From Watersipora subatra (Eukaryota; Bryozoa; Gymnolaemata; Cheilostomatida; Watersiporidae): DNA of 64,000 nt. The stretch is taken from assembly GCF_963576615.1 (NCBI RefSeq), contig NC_088714.1, positions 5,146,001 to 5,210,000 of the forward strand. The letters are read 5' to 3'. Under the pieces are notes generated by a model that had not been told where the DNA came from, ran no database searches, and saw nothing but the letters and a program-made list of their open reading frames with translations. Numbering within the stretch: position 1 is the first letter of the stretch; each line of letters begins with the position of its first letter. Shown here one piece after another: positions 1-15,300 of the stretch. Made by a program: the position numbers and the translations under genes.

Positions 1-3000
1 CTTCAGAATTGGGAAAAGGCAATAGAATTAACTAAAACACAATGGAACAAATCGAATGTTGGCTTAGGTTAGTATTTTTTCTTGCAAAGCGAGTATGACT
101 ATTTTTGCAATCCTGGCAAATTTTGATTGTGCTAACTGATGTAATTTTCTGTGCAAGTAGTGGCAATTTGCTTTTTATAGTGTGCTGTGCACACTCAAAT
201 ATTATGTTGACCACAATGCATCCTTGTGCTAGCACCCTTTATTGTTTCCACCCTAAACTCTCACTACAGTCAAAAGTCTTAGCAGACCTAAACTGCAGTT
301 GCTTGCTGTACGTTTTTGTAAAAAGTTTTAATAAAGTTGATATCCGCAAGTACCACTTATTAAATCTTCTAGTTATTCACTTATAGTATGTTTCCTTAGT
401 ATGCTAAAAAGGTGCAAAAAGTTATGATCAAACTGGAATAAACTAGGCTCTGTGTTTAGCTGTTTTACATCTGGTTTAGTTTTCTGAATTTGTTATTGAT
501 CAGTTGTCATGACATGTTTCAGTGGACCTGAGTGGTAAGTTTTGGGCTGTTGTCATTTGTTCATTCTCCTTAGTTTGCATGCATGCTGTCTACTACCTTT
601 AATGCTGATTTTAGATTGTTAAACGCTCAATTGTTAAGTGTCAAATTTGGTATTTGTTCTCTTTGGCGAACTTATGTTTTAAAGATCTTCCCAATTTAGT
701 TTAGTAGTAGAACTGGTGGCTGACAGCTCTCTCTCTCTCTCCCTTTCTCTTTTGTCATGTTAACCAGTGGCAGGCTGCACTCTATTGTCGTGTGAACCAA
801 TGACTGGCAGCACTCCGTTGTTTTGTTACCCTGTGGCTGACAGCACTCTATTGTTTTGTGAACCAATAGCTGGCAGCACTGTGTTGTCTTGTGAACCTTT
901 GGCTGGCAGCATTTTCTTGTCTCATGAACTAAATACTTATCTTCTTTACCAACTTTGAAAACATATTGTATATTATGGTTGTCAAACTAGATGGCTGTTC
1001 TGTTTTATGGCCCAGTTTATTCAACATCACCTTACGTCTTATCTTACGTCTTACCTTACGTCTTACCTTACGTCTTACTTTACGTCTTACCTTACGCCTT
1101 ACCTTACGCCTTACCTTACGCCTTACCTTACGCCTTACCTTACGCCTTACCTTACGCCTTACCTTACGCCTTACCTTACGCCTTACCTTACGCCTTACCT
1201 TACGCCTTACCTTACGCCTTACCTTACGCCTTACCTTACGCCTTACCTTACGCCTTACCTTACGCCTTACCTTACGCCTCACCTTACGCCTCACTTTACG
1301 CCTTACCTTACGTCTTACCTTACGTCTTACCTTACGCCTTACCTTACGCCTTACCTTACGCCTTACCTTACGCCTTACCTTACGCCTTACCTTACGCCTT
1401 ACCTTACGCCTTACCTTACGCCTTACCTTACGTCTTACCTTACGCCGTATCTTACGTCTTACCTCATTGATAAAGAAACTGTTTAGTCATAGTGTCTGCT
1501 ACATATAGTTGATTGGCAAGTCAAGTTTTCAATAGCCTTGAAATGTAGCAAAGAAACCATTGGAATGTAACACCTATTGCGGTAGAGAAACTTTGCTGAC
1601 AAGTGGGTATAGTGGCTGGTTTTCTGCGCTTACAATGCTGGCTGGTTGGCATGGCAAGGTTATACACCTGAGATATCAATTGGGAAGCATTGTTCTCCTT
1701 AATCTCATAAAGGACAAAGTATTATTAATAAATCTCAGCTTTTCTTGATGTCAAAGTCTAAATGCTTGTAATTACATTTAAGCTGTACTTCATGGGTTTT
1801 CCCTTGCATTTGCTCGTGCCCTGTTCCTTGCTTGACTTCTCTTTGCTTTTGGACATTCATTTACAAAATTATCGTCTGGTTTGGTGCTATTCAGCGAACA
1901 CTCCGCATAGCTTTCACAGATATACTTGTTCCATTATGGCAAAAACAATCTCCTTTCCACTTGGAACATAACTGAAAGAAATGCCCCTTTGAATCTGCTC
2001 AACAAAATATTGGTAGCATGTAAAACCACTAGCTATGGGTTAATACAGAGTGACTGTCATTACTGACATTCTGTGGCAGTTTGACATCAATCAATCAAAA
2101 CTATATTAATGAGAAAAGTAGAAGCGATTTAGACTTATAGAATGTTGGAATTGTATGGCTATGAGCCATTACTTTGTTTAATTTTCACAATTTTTCAGCA
2201 TTTGTAAATATTTTGATAGCTTTCCACTATTATCCGATCATTTTATGCCATTGTTGACTAACAATAATATGTATTTGAAGAGGTTGCAAGGGATAAGCAG
2301 CATCAAGGTAGGCAACTCCCAATTTCTCTCGACCCATGGTCATCTATTCTTGACCTACACATATGGGCTCTCACGTAGTTAGAGGACCATCTATGTCTGC
2401 TTGTTATGATAGTCTCTTTACGCTCTTCTCTAGTTCTCATATGATTTGATTTTTATTCTCGAGCATTTCCTAGAACAGTAATTTCAAGTATCTACAAACG
2501 TGTTCAACGGACATTAGAGGCAATGCTGTTGTGGTAGATTTGTGTATTCGGTTTTTGCTTGTTAGGTAATGCTGAAAAATGATTTCGTGTTGTGGCAAAA
2601 CTTGAGTTTATTCCATAAATATTGACTAACTTCCTCTTTGGTGGCCTTATATTCCAATAATCTTACCGTGTACATCTCTATACATGTACATGTTCTTTGC
2701 ATGAGTTGTTTTTATTGATATACATTGCAGCTATTAGGAGGCGCTTTCACGTGTTTCAGTCTGTACAGATATTTGTTGAAGCATGGAGTTTATTAAACGA
2801 TAAAAGGCTATTTTCTGCTTGCCTGCTCATATACGGCGTAGATAATTCCTGCAGGCTGAACATACCATGGTGATGAATGCTATGTTCGAGAGTGACCTAT
2901 TTACTGGCTCCAGCTTCGCGCTACTAGTGATGACTGACAGAATAGTTAGCTTAGAAATATGCACAGAAACATCTTTCTTTTTCAAGATGTTTTGTCCAAC

Positions 3001-6000
3001 TTGCTACAAGGAGAGAAAGAACTAGAATCATACCTGCTGAACAACCCTCCAGTTGAAGAGAATGTCGAGATGGCTAAGGAGAAGCTTGTGGCAGCAGAGA
3101 GACACCTTCGATATGTAGCTCAGCGATGCCCTAAAGAAAGGGTTGGTGTAATTACCAGTTCAGGCTTTAACTGTCACTGACTAAAATGTGTAGAAATTAC
3201 TTTTTGATCAAGTATTACAGTGTGTATAAAGAATAACGAAGGCCTAATGGCACATCATATTGTGTTGCTAGGAGACGCTAAAACAGGAAGCGGTGCTGTT
3301 GTTAGGCAAGTTGTTGTTTGCTGAGGCGAAGTATGCGGAAGCGTTGAAGGAGTTTGACAGCATCAACATGGACAAGCTGACCCTTCATCTAATCACCAAC
3401 CGGATGCTGAAGATATACGCTGAGGGTCTCGCTGTCAAAGGTGCGTTAGTCAGTTCTGCGCATCAACGTTGAGCTCTACATTGCAAGTGATCGAACCAAT
3501 ATTTCGGTGCCTCTGGTCGGTGTAGAAATACTCTAATTTGTTTTCATAATGTCGCTGTAGACATTGCATCGCTTGTTCTTTTCTAAAGATTTGTATTTTA
3601 TTGGATTGTTGTGTCTTGCATGTTTGATGATCCAATGATAAATCGGAAAATTGTTATTCTAATCCTCTATTCCTACATATACATGTATGTATCGATTTCT
3701 CACAGCCATGTGCCTGGAGAAATTAATCAGCCAAGGGAAGGGCAAACAGTCTGCTGAAAATGAAGAGCTAATCATCAAATACTACGAGCAATCTGGCGAT
3801 ATTCTCCTTCTTTATCTCCAGAACAGGTTGGATGTTTCATTGACTGCGAATGAATGTAATTACTGTATAACATCAAAGGTTAGTAGGCGTTGCTTGATCG
3901 ACTAATGCTCTCATCATTTTAGGGACTATGCTGATGTCAGCTCGAGTCCAACGTATCCGAGCACTATGACGTTGGGGGCTCCTAGTGCCACCCCGGCTAA
4001 CGCTGATGCCATTGGTTCAATATTAGAAATGGCAGTTCAAAAATCACCACTTATTCATATAGAGAAGGGGTTTGCTATTTTTATATAACTTTAATGATGA
4101 TTTCTTTGCATAATAACTAGGAGAAAGAAGGATGCTCTTGTTTATCATATTGTTTTTTTAATTATTGCAATATTTTTTTTTCAATTGAAATAACTTGATC
4201 ATTAAACCATAACATAATAATTTAATTTGTTTGTTTCTTTTAAGCTAATTTTGTACAGTTTTTTAACACAGATGACAGCAACGCCTGTCATTTGGGCTTT
4301 TTATGACATAATTACCTGTTCTTGGCAGAGACGTCGGCAAAGGAGTGGAGAGATTCCGAGAGCTATTGAGAGCTGTCGCACCAGCCCAAAGCAAATGTCT
4401 TTATAGACTGGTTAGTACACAGGTTATCCATAAAGGATTACGAGCAAAGGTCTGACAAATAATTCTACCTGGAAAGAATTTGTCGCTCCTTTAAACATTA
4501 AAACAATTGGACTCCGCCATTCTACACATATTGATAACTGTAGCGTTGTGTAAATAGTTTAAATTAATATGGCACATGCGTCAGATGTTAAAGCTTTTTA
4601 TTTTAGATATTAGCTCGTCAGTTAGCAGAGGTTTTGCTACGGGGAATTTGTGGTGCCACATATATTCCCATCAAACTCCAACAAAGCAAGCCCAAAGGAG
4701 CCATCAAGGCCAGCCAGTACGACAGCCCCAATATGTTCATTCCTTCTAATGAGGAAGAGGAGGCCTTGCTGCTGCTCCTTATAGCTGAGGTACATACTAT
4801 TTGACACTCTCTCTGGTAAAGTTACCAAACACCCCTTGATATTAATCCCTATGGTAGGTTCTTACCTGCGGCCTTGTTCTATCAATTTGTGTGTGTTGTG
4901 AACTTATTGCGTTAAAGAAGGTCGAAGGTTTTTATGGCAATTTTGTGTTTAAAAACTGTTTTATGTTGACTAAAGGCTGGTTCACGCTATGTCATCGTAT
5001 GTAAGTGTTTATCACTCAATACTACATTTGTGATAACATTGCTCAGACTATCACAACCCCAATTGCGTTTCATTAGCAAATAGTCCGTGACATATAGCCT
5101 TCTCATTATACAATGCATTCATGGTAGCGATGGAATACTAGTCCCGCAGCAACTGTTGTGAAAGAAAATATAGATCAAACAATCCACACGTTGCAAAGGC
5201 TGTTGTGAATGCTCGGCAAGCTCTCGGGAATGTTTGACAGCCGCAATCTTTTCCAATGTGTCCGCGTAGTCTCGACGATGTTATCGGTTTGCGGCGCTCT
5301 TAGTCGATGAATAATCATCGAGAGGACAACTCCGACACATGGCAATATAGTGTGATCCAGCCTTTAGGGAATTGGGAAAAGCCTTTAGGGAATTGGGAAA
5401 AGCCTTTAGGAAAAGCGGAACTGTAAGCATATGGTTGTACTACTGACCTTCATGTTTTAACAGATGTGCAAAGAGTGTATTTAACAATATTACTCATAAA
5501 GCATTTTGTTTATTTGGAATTCATGTTTAAATTTAGTCGGCTCATCAAAGTACTGCAGAGCTAGTTGCCCTTGATAGGTGGTTATGAGAGGTTGCATTAT
5601 GGTTGTTTATATAAGTAGGTTTGTTCAAGATGTGACTCGTGAGAGTGTACCTTTACAAGTGAATCCGCATGTGTCACGATTATATATACAGGGTATGGCT
5701 AACAAGGAGGCCATCTTGGAAAGGAGTGCAGAGCATCAGCAGTCTCGGATGCATTCCTATGATAATGCAACCGCTGTCTACGATCTTCTAGCAATTTGCT
5801 TGGTGCGGAGGTCCAACTGTACAATACTAGCGGAGGTCTGTACTATACGCCCTTCCTGATTAGACTAAGTGTGCCCTGATTATTCCAGTCTACAGTTGGG
5901 ACAAGACGGCTTTAATCTTTATGGGTATTAGTTTTGTTTGTTTTGAATTATAGTCAAATTTTTAACTAAATTGTATCATAAATTTTTGTTCTGATCGTCA

Positions 6001-9000
6001 CTTGTATTTATTTTTGGATAGGCGTTAGAGAGAGCAATGAAGTTCTCATATGAGGAGCCTCATGTCTGGTACCAGTTTGCCCTCTCACTTATCGAGACAG
6101 GAAAGGTTGGTTGTCTATATGGTCTCTGCATCCATTTTTGTGAATTTATTGGACCGTCAATTCAAGATGGAAAAAAGCAAAGAAGCCTATTTAATTTCTG
6201 TAGTTGAAAATCAAGCTAAGCATGGTGTTTTTTTGTAACTTAGATTAATTAGTCAGAATGGGAGGTGTATGCAAGTGTCATAGCTTTTATATATCATATT
6301 TGTGTATATTTGTATATAATGTATGTAAGTAAAAACATGTAAGTAAAAGTTCATCAAATAATTTTTTCTTAGTTCTCAAACTTGGATCTTCTTAATTTTT
6401 ACTTTTTGAAGGTTTAATTTCTTAATTTTGAGATTTTCTGTTTTGCAACATATTTCAATTTACTTTGGAGAATTGACTAAAAATAGTTTATATAAATTGA
6501 TTTCACAGCACAGCCCTATGCCTGCCATACCACCATTTGCAATTAGGAGACACAATTTACTAATTACAGAGAGTTCATTGGCTGTACATCTGTCTTTATT
6601 ATTAGCTCTGCATTGCATAGGTAACTCGAGTGCCACAAGTCAAACGCTTCCTTACTGTAAGAATACCTCTTGCGTAGCGCTCTAGTTGTTTTAACAGATT
6701 TAGCTATGACATAAGTTTTTGTGTGATTTGTGAAGCCATAAAGATTGAGTTGTTGAATGCAAAACAATGTGCTGCAGTTTGACAGAGCATATCTAGTGCT
6801 GAAAGAGTGTCATAGAATCGTACCTAAGGACTTTACCATACTCTTGCTACAAGCTAAACTCTGCTATGACAAGTTGCATCAGGTAAGTATTGCTGTCATT
6901 CTCAAAAGGCGAGATAGCTCCGAATATTTGCTACTTTATTAGTTTTATCTGCTCATACTACATTTAAATGATAACACCTGGCTATTTAAAAGTAGCATAA
7001 AGCTTCTAGTTGTCAGCCATGTGGCGAGGCAGCCTTTTATCGCTTCATGACGTACCAACACATTATTTACGTTATTAATCTTATTTCAATTTTGTGCTTC
7101 ATGGTTATTCATGGTGACTCAACATGGTCTTTGGCAGTCTTCTAGCTATTATTTTTACTAGTACACTGTCCGTCCCGTGCGCCGTGAGAGATCATCGTGT
7201 GTAATAACTATGTACACAATTATTCCACTATGTAATAAGATGGTTGTTATTATTAATACTAGTACCCTGGTAGTCTAGTGTGCCGTGAGAGATTATCATG
7301 TGTAATAACTATGTACACAGTTATTCCACTATGTAACAAGATGGTTGTTATTATTAATACTAGTACCCTGGTAGTCCCGTGTGCCGTGAGAGATCATCAT
7401 GTGTAATAACTATGTGCACAATTATTCCACTATGCAGCAAGGTGGTGCAGTGGGTAGTGTGCCTGGTTACTAAGAGAATTATCCAAGTTCAATTCCTGTG
7501 CGATGCAATTTCTTTTTCTAAAGTTCTAAGCGTGTCTTCGGACAGACACAGCTCTTAGTATAGTAAAAATTGTGCGTCTTTCTTTAGCCTGTGCTTTTAT
7601 TTTTCTGTGTGCGTTGCTTTCCCTATGCCATTTACTTCTACCAATCACTTAGATCGTAAATTAATACGTGTTCTTTGCAGATAGATGATGGCATACAATT
7701 ATGTGAAAAAGCGGTCGAGCTGTGTGAGGACCCGATTTCTAAGAGTAAATGCTTGCTTCTGCTGGCCACAGGCTATAGCTACAAACTTTCTGAATGCAGA
7801 GTCAATGACAAACGGGAGGAACTTGACAAGCAGGCCTTGAGTGCTTACACCGAGTGAGTTAGTTTGGGTTTCCACGGCAACAGAGTTCACCTTCTCATTC
7901 ATTCACTCTAGTCTGCTGTGACTGTATGAGGCAGAATAATGCTGGTGTAGATGTTATACACCTTCCACATTGTCGGACAGAATAGTTTGTTCAGCACCTG
8001 TTATTAATGTATAACTAGAAGTTTATATTATAAATGGTATATTGTATTACATGTATAGATAGTATTATAATCATATATAGTAGATGCTCCTACAAAGGAA
8101 AAAAATAATCCAATTTCAGAATGTTTATGTTATAGGAATTTTACTTCATACAAACAGTAAAATACATGTAAATTGCCTAATTTGTTCTAAGATCTTTCCA
8201 AACTCACCTCTTTGGCACGTCAAATGGGAGTAAAACTAGACTCAACTTTTTAATTTAATGGCTGTACTGTAATGCAGCACTATTGGTTTGTATCGACAAC
8301 TTTTGTCATTTTTATCACTTTCACTTGGTTTAGGTTTCACGAATATGGTAATAAGCCACTTTCTTAGAGGGCCTTTGGACAGACAGATGGACACAGCTCT
8401 TATTATAGTAAAGATTAGACAAGATATTATACATATTCAGTAAATGCTAGTTTCCCTTCGCTCCAGGGCCTACACATTAGACAACTATAATGTGGAAGCA
8501 GCCTACAGGCTTGGCTTGCATCAGGCTCTCCAGAGGAAATTGAGTGATGCCTTCAAAAGTACAAGACAAGCTTTACGGGTTTGTTGTTTGTACTCTATAG
8601 TCTCATCTGTTGACTTCATCATACCTACTCTTTTACTTTTGCTTATTATTTCAATATTAGCATCCATCTCCTTGTCTCTTGGGAATTTAATGAGCAACAG
8701 AACTTCAATATAAACATGGGAAGTAGAAGTGGAATCAGCTGTTGTAAATTCCAACTAGTGTGCATAACTCCAAGAGTAATGGATATCTCTTTTCAGCTGC
8801 AGCCAGACCACATGAACAGTTTAACTCTTCTCAGTCTCCTCTATTCATCTGAGAAGAACCAGGAGAAGGCACTACAAGTTATTAAAATAGCCTTAGGGGA
8901 GCATCCAGATACATTAAGGTAAACTAGCTTTAGGGGACCATCGAGATACATTAAGGTAAAATAGGTGGCTGTGTGAATGAGTGATTTTATGTATGATTAA

Positions 9001-9300
9001 ATTTTGTTTCTCTAAAGGGTAGTAGGTATTGCTAAAGCTGTGTATCAAAAGATGGCACAATCCCCGAGGAGCATGAATGGACCCAGTATGGCGCTTTGTA
9101 CTTCCTGTGACATTACTCTCTTCATTTTGCTCTGACATAAACCGCTGTAAAACCTGTATTTGAACGCCACCTCTATTTGAACGCCACCTCTATTTGAACG
9201 CACCTCTATTTGAACGCACCTCTATTTGAACGCCACCTCTATTTGAGCTTCACTATGGGAGAACGGTTGAAAAATAGAGCATTTATGCAACCTTGTCAAA

Positions 9301-9365
<65 letters not shown>

Positions 9366-12300
9366 ATATTTTTTCATCGTTACAAGTTGCTCCAGTGTCA
9401 TAAAGCAATGTAGGGGAGGAAAATATCACCACAAGTATAAAAGGGCTATATTGGTTCCATTCACACTTTCTTGATGACAACTCTCTGTATACATAACTCT
9501 AAGTATTGCCTGGGAATAAATTTATTTTTAATGCTCTAGAATTTGATAAAACTTTAAAGCTAAAGCGCTTGTTGGCTGGAGGACATGCTTATGGTAACTT
9601 TATGAATTATAAACTTTACCTGACTGGTCTTAGCCTAGAAATTGTGCAATATTTCTATCTGCAGTTTATTGTTGGTGCGCTGCAAGCTAGAGAACTCCTT
9701 GGGTCTTTTCCAACAGTCCCTTTCGACTTGTTCACAGATGCTAAGTCTATGGAAGCATGAATATCAGTCGATACAGCAGTAAGTTGTCTGCCTTCTGCAA
9801 TGTTGATCTAATCTATGCAGATTGCGCTCATACCTTTGTTAAAGTTAAATTTGGCAGATCCCAAAAAAGACACTTCAATAGCTGAGAGGTTGTTGTAAAT
9901 AAGTTTTTAGCTGTCAACAAGTTTGCCGTAACTAAATGTTTACTTGATATGGAAAGCTATATTCAGTTATTGCTTTCGAAGTAATCTCGCAATCTGTTGA
10001 TAATCTATTCTATAATAATAGAAACTCATCAACCATTTATAATATTAAATTATGATAAAGTCAGGATAGTAAACTGGAGATTACTGAACAACTACTCAAC
10101 AATCTGCCTGAAGCTGGTGCAGGAGCCACGAGTTTTAAAAATGTACAGTTACATGTACACAATTGTACATTCATTACTGAATGCTAACTAGAGAGAATTC
10201 TAGACTGAAAAAAATATCTATATACTAAAATAATAACAATTATATGGGTAAAAGGAAAAAAATACTTATCAATAGTCACTACAAATCTGTTTCGTGCAAT
10301 CGCGCTTTTCAATAGACAAGCTGCAAAGATTTGCTGATTGTTACGTGAAGTATTTTTTTATTTTACCATAGTATTACAGTTACATGTATGTCTTTAGCTG
10401 ATGTCTGTTTCATGATTTCTCAATGTCTATACAGTTGCAGTTTGCTTTAACGATGGAGTCAGCTTTGACAAGCGGCTTTCTAGCTGGTCGTTGTGCGCCT
10501 TTTTACTCAATTCCTCACCTGTGCACCTGGTCAGTTGTAGCGAATTCGATCTGTTGCACATGTATAAGCTATTCTGCAGGGAAGAGAACCGGGGCACGGG
10601 TCTATTGGAAAGATTCACAGATAATGGCAAAGGACTTCTACTTGTCGCTGACACAGCCAATGGCAGCGGTAAGTCAGTGCATTGTGACGTTGTAGCAGAT
10701 ATCTCTTACACCTCCAAGTTATCAACAGTTGATATACCTTATTGTCTAAACAGCTCAGATGACAAGCACTTTACACATAGTACATGCCGAACATCTAAAT
10801 GTGAAGTAGGCGAAGTTTTTACTCATCTCTTACCTTAAATAGTGTATCCGCCTTTAGTTTACTTCTGTGTCTAGTCTCAGCTCTCTGAGATGTTTAGCTA
10901 TTGTTTTAGACTGTGCCTATGTGGAGCTACATGCTTGTGATGATAAAGGTAATAGCTCTGTAGTTATCATTTCCTAGCGCATAATACTAACACTACTATT
11001 TTGAATGATGTCCCTTACAATAGACCCTCAAGTTTACCATTGTATCATATCGTACAACCCAATTGCTCGATGTGTACCTGTGATGAACCCCCCAGAAGTA
11101 TGCACAACAGCTGCAGCTGTTTCTTTCAGAGTGTTCCTTGTTGCTAACTTTCAGGTTTATTCTGCATTAGAGCTCCACTGTTCATAATTAATGCAATCCT
11201 TTAGGATCGTAAGTTGATCCGTTATTCACTGCATGATCTGTAAAAGGAGGCAATTTCATAAGTTCTTTGGTAATTTTCAGAAAATACCCGCAAGAATTAC
11301 AGTAAAGATCGATATAGTTCAGTACACTTTATAAGTTTATAGAGAAGGCTACTATTTGTTGCATCTTCACACAGTTGTAAATGATGTCTGCATGGTCGAG
11401 GAGGTTGTTTACCGTGTATGCTTAAGTAGTCTTGCTCGGCATCCACTTCATTGCATCCTTAGCTCTATCAATTCACTCATGATTCTTGCTACCTTGTTTT
11501 CCATAAAAAGCAGAGTAATTGATACCGATGAGTGCATCCTGGTATCAAGGCATGCATACCTCTGCCATTACTAATCACTGCCTAGTTTAACACAATGTTG
11601 CTATATCCTGCACCCAATCAGCAGTCGTATATTGAGGAGCCAGTATTCCAGGCAAGCCTTAGGGTCCTGAGATGAATCAGTTGGCATACAGCGCATTTTC
11701 CAACTCTATTGGTTATGTCCTGATTCAATTGACTCGGTTTTCTAAAACATTTACAACTATTAAAAATCGATTGTTGAGATCTGCGCAGGGTTTATGCTAA
11801 ATAGTGTAATTGTTCTCAGGTTATGGTTTACTTTTTATAATTATGTTTTTTATAATTTTCCTTAGTCTATTAGACATTTCCTACAATTCTGTTTCGTAGA
11901 AAACGCAACTGTAGAAAACAGTTTTCTCAGTTGACTGGCTGTATACAACAGACATGCCATCATTTTTATCAGCTATGATAAAGCAAACAATTTTTCCACT
12001 TTCATTGCTGAGTTTTTAGGCAATATGCCTTGTCATTTCTTGTAACTATCTTACATGAAGGTATGACTGTGGCAGCTGCATACATTGCTGTGTATATCGC
12101 TGTATACATTGTTGTATACTTCGCTGTGTACATTGCTGTGTACTTCGTTGTGTACATTGCTGTGTACATTGCTATGTACATTGCTGCATACATTGCTGTG
12201 TGCAGTGCTATGTACATTGCTATGTACATTGCTGTGTACATTACTATGTACATTGCTGTGTACATTGCTGTATACACATGAGCTGTGGGTCGCACCATAA

Positions 12301-15300
12301 AGGTCAGCAATGTTGTGATATGTAGAAACTCGTCTAACAGAGTTCCTCTTATAAGATTTTTGACTACCACTTAGTTCACTACCAAATAATAGATGCGGGG
12401 CGCTGTCAGAACTGATTTATGGCTCTTGCTGTTTCGTAGGCTCTGTGAGAGAACTTGCGGCAGCATCTAAAGTAGAGAAGGCGTTGTCAGAGGTAGCGTC
12501 ATCTTACCAAAGTTCTCTTTGGGTTCCACATGGACCTCAACACAGCTGGTCAGTGCAAGCACAGATCTGGATACATTTAGGTATGTCTATGGCAGACTAT
12601 GGTATGTCTGTGGCAGACTATGGTTTGTCTATTGCTGGACTGACAGCAAAGTTAAACTAGTATCCATAAAGTCGTACAGTAGGTGGAGGACTGCGGTGCA
12701 GGAGGTGCTTAGGTAAAAATCTTTTACTAAGGTATTGCTCGGGTGTCTAAGAACATCTTTTACCCTAGGACATTTATGTATTCGCCTCATCTAACTTTCG
12801 CGTTTTCGCGGAGTCATCCTCTCGCGAAAATTTCATGAGCGAAGCTAAACTATCATAATGAACGAGCGAAAACGCGGAATTAAATAGCTTTGTTCATTGA
12901 TAGTCCAAAAAACAAATAGCAGCAAGTAATCCAATTGCATTATTGATCTCGGCCACAATTCTACCTGCGGTTCACAATTACAAACTAGTCCCAAATTAAA
13001 AAAAATTTTCTTACCGGTGAACCGAACCTGAGGAATCTAATTATGCTTGTTCCAGGCCCGTATTCTCTGGGGCGGCTGGCCGGCTGAGCCGCCCCAACTT
13101 TTTAGGAACTTTCCGCGGCTAAGTACAGTCAAACTCGGATAACTCCCCCTCGGATAACATGTAACATTTCATCTCAAACACAAGGTTAACTCGAACGGAT
13201 TTGTTTGGTCTGTTCCCACGCAATGATAAATTGCTTCAGATAACTCGACCTCAACATCATTTATTCGAAAAATTATTTGCCCAACGGCTATGGAGACTGG
13301 TTTTATCGCTGTAGAATATCACTTTATTCCAAGCCATAGAGACAAACATCAACTTTTAGTAGTTCTTAGGCGTCATTATTATCATCATCAGTGGCAAAAT
13401 ATTCTTGTTAACGACTTCTATAAAGGTTTGCAAAATATCAAGTTTTACCAAACATCCGCTTGGCTATGTCCCATCGAAAGCGTGGAAACCTCCGTATGAA
13501 CTTAAAATAAAATCGGCAAAATTATCTTTGTTAAAACGCTCAAAAGAAAAAGATGTCTTTTTTCTGAGCGTTTTAACTACGGTCAAGTTTTGCCTATTTT
13601 AATTTAAAAACGTCTCGTCAGTCACATCACCTAAAACAAAACAAATCTCAAAAAATAGAAAAACGTTGAAACTTTTCGATAAAATTTTTTAAAACTTCAC
13701 ATGAGAGGCCCAGCTGAGGCCCTACATAAGAGAAACCTGTTGGGGGCTTACACCGCCCCCCTCCACACCTCCAGGTGTTCATAACTAGTCGCCTAACATT
13801 AGTCGCCCCAACTTGCAACCAGTGAATACAGGCCTGGACTTTGTTCCACTGCATTTATTTTCACATCACTATATTTTCGCACTCATCAGAGCTGCGAAAT
13901 TAAGTTGCAGCGAAAGTTTACTCTGTATGCTACTCACGAAACTAAATACTAGCGAAATATAAGTTTCCTATGGTAGCAAAGAGCTACAGCGCAGAATCAC
14001 GCAATAAAAACTCAACCGCTATATTATCTGATTAAGTGGCTGGAAAGCTCTCATATCCTCTTAAAACAAGACCTACACCACAACTACCAAACTACAAGTG
14101 TCAATATGCATTGACCGTATCAAACGGTTATAACCATTTGGCTTCAGAAATCAGTTTGTTTAAGATAGCATATGAGTCATTTACTAAGTTTATTAGTAAC
14201 TGTTACCAAGTTCCATACAGCGATTGTAGCGACACCTGGGTGCAGACTGCAGATCATGTTTTCATAGGGCGCTATAGTAGAGCAATTAGTGTGACGCATT
14301 ATGTGCGTTATGTCAAGAGCGTTTCAGTAATATAAATTTTTGCATATGAAAAAAGCAAGACCTAACCTATGCGCATGCACAAGTACGACACAGTTGGTTG
14401 CTAAGGCCGTTTCCATGGCACAAAGATGGTGAATCACATGGTTGTTTCGCTATCAAACCGCCACACTGATTCGTGACAGAATGAGAGCGATACGGCTTTT
14501 TCCATGATGGTATTGCAGCACCATATAGGGGTGAGTCGCTACACTCTCGCTGTATGAAGGCTTGGTAATTGTGTTATATCTACTAGCAATCATGAAAGGA
14601 ACATGAGGAAATTTGTTAGTCTATGGCTTGACTACATATGTTAGTTAAATTATAAATGTGAGGCTTCACTTTCTTTGCATGAATAAAATCTACCTCATTT
14701 TAGCTGATAGGCTCAGTAAGAGATCTCTTCGTTGACAAAACAATACGAAAACATTTGAGCTAGTTGGCTCACAGCGGATTTGATTCTTATTATATTAAAT
14801 CTTACAGCATAGCTTTAACCGGATATAACATTTGAAGGAGTCGAAATGCTGATTTGCTCTTGTAATGCCTACATCTATCAAGTTTCTAAGTAACTTGATA
14901 GTCTGGCTTTGTTTCACATAAAATCTTCATTTATTGTTTGTTCATTTATCCCACGAGCAAACGAGCGGAGCGAAGTGTGGGAGTTTTTATGATAAATGCA
15001 TGTGCACACAACTTACGAAAATTATTCATCAACAATGAGACGAACCCTTGGCTGGAAATTTCATCAACAAATTTAAGCATCGGAATTTAAAGTCGTTAAA
15101 GTATAATAACGATACAAAACACATTTAAACCTATTTAAATATGTTACCAAGTCTTTGTAAACCTCCGATAATATCTTAAAACTTACCCATCTGATCGGAT
15201 TATACACAAATAGACAGATTAGTTTGAACGAAAACTGCCACAAAAAGCTTGAAAAGCTCGGTTTAATAAAAGTTAAGACCGAAAATTGAAACGCCAATAA

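Larger units (their letters stand above)
68..2986 (+). other. TTC7 intron 1
   Basis: This intron separates the window-edge exon from exon 2, with donor GTTAGT at 68 and acceptor TTTTTCAAG ending at 2986. It holds a CT tract, a 33-bp minisatellite and a long 12-bp minisatellite, listed separately. I recognise no gene or transposon in 68-720 or 1,464-2,986. Confidence 0.7.

Noticed and set aside
767-958. 63-codon frame with an 11-residue Cys-containing repeat
   Set aside because: Intronic 33-bp minisatellite; multiple-of-3 period keeps a frame open.
929-1508. Long open frames with RRKV, LRLT or YALP repeats
   Set aside because: They arise from a stop-free 12-bp minisatellite inside TTC7 intron 1 and exist in several frames on both strands.
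7438-7575. Functional tRNA gene
   Set aside because: A- and B-box-like motifs are present, but no cloverleaf can be drawn; several diverged dispersed copies indicate a SINE.
12002-12370. 122-codon minus-strand frame of YTAM/YIAM repeats
   Set aside because: By-product of the 12-bp array in intron 15; no splice or homology support.
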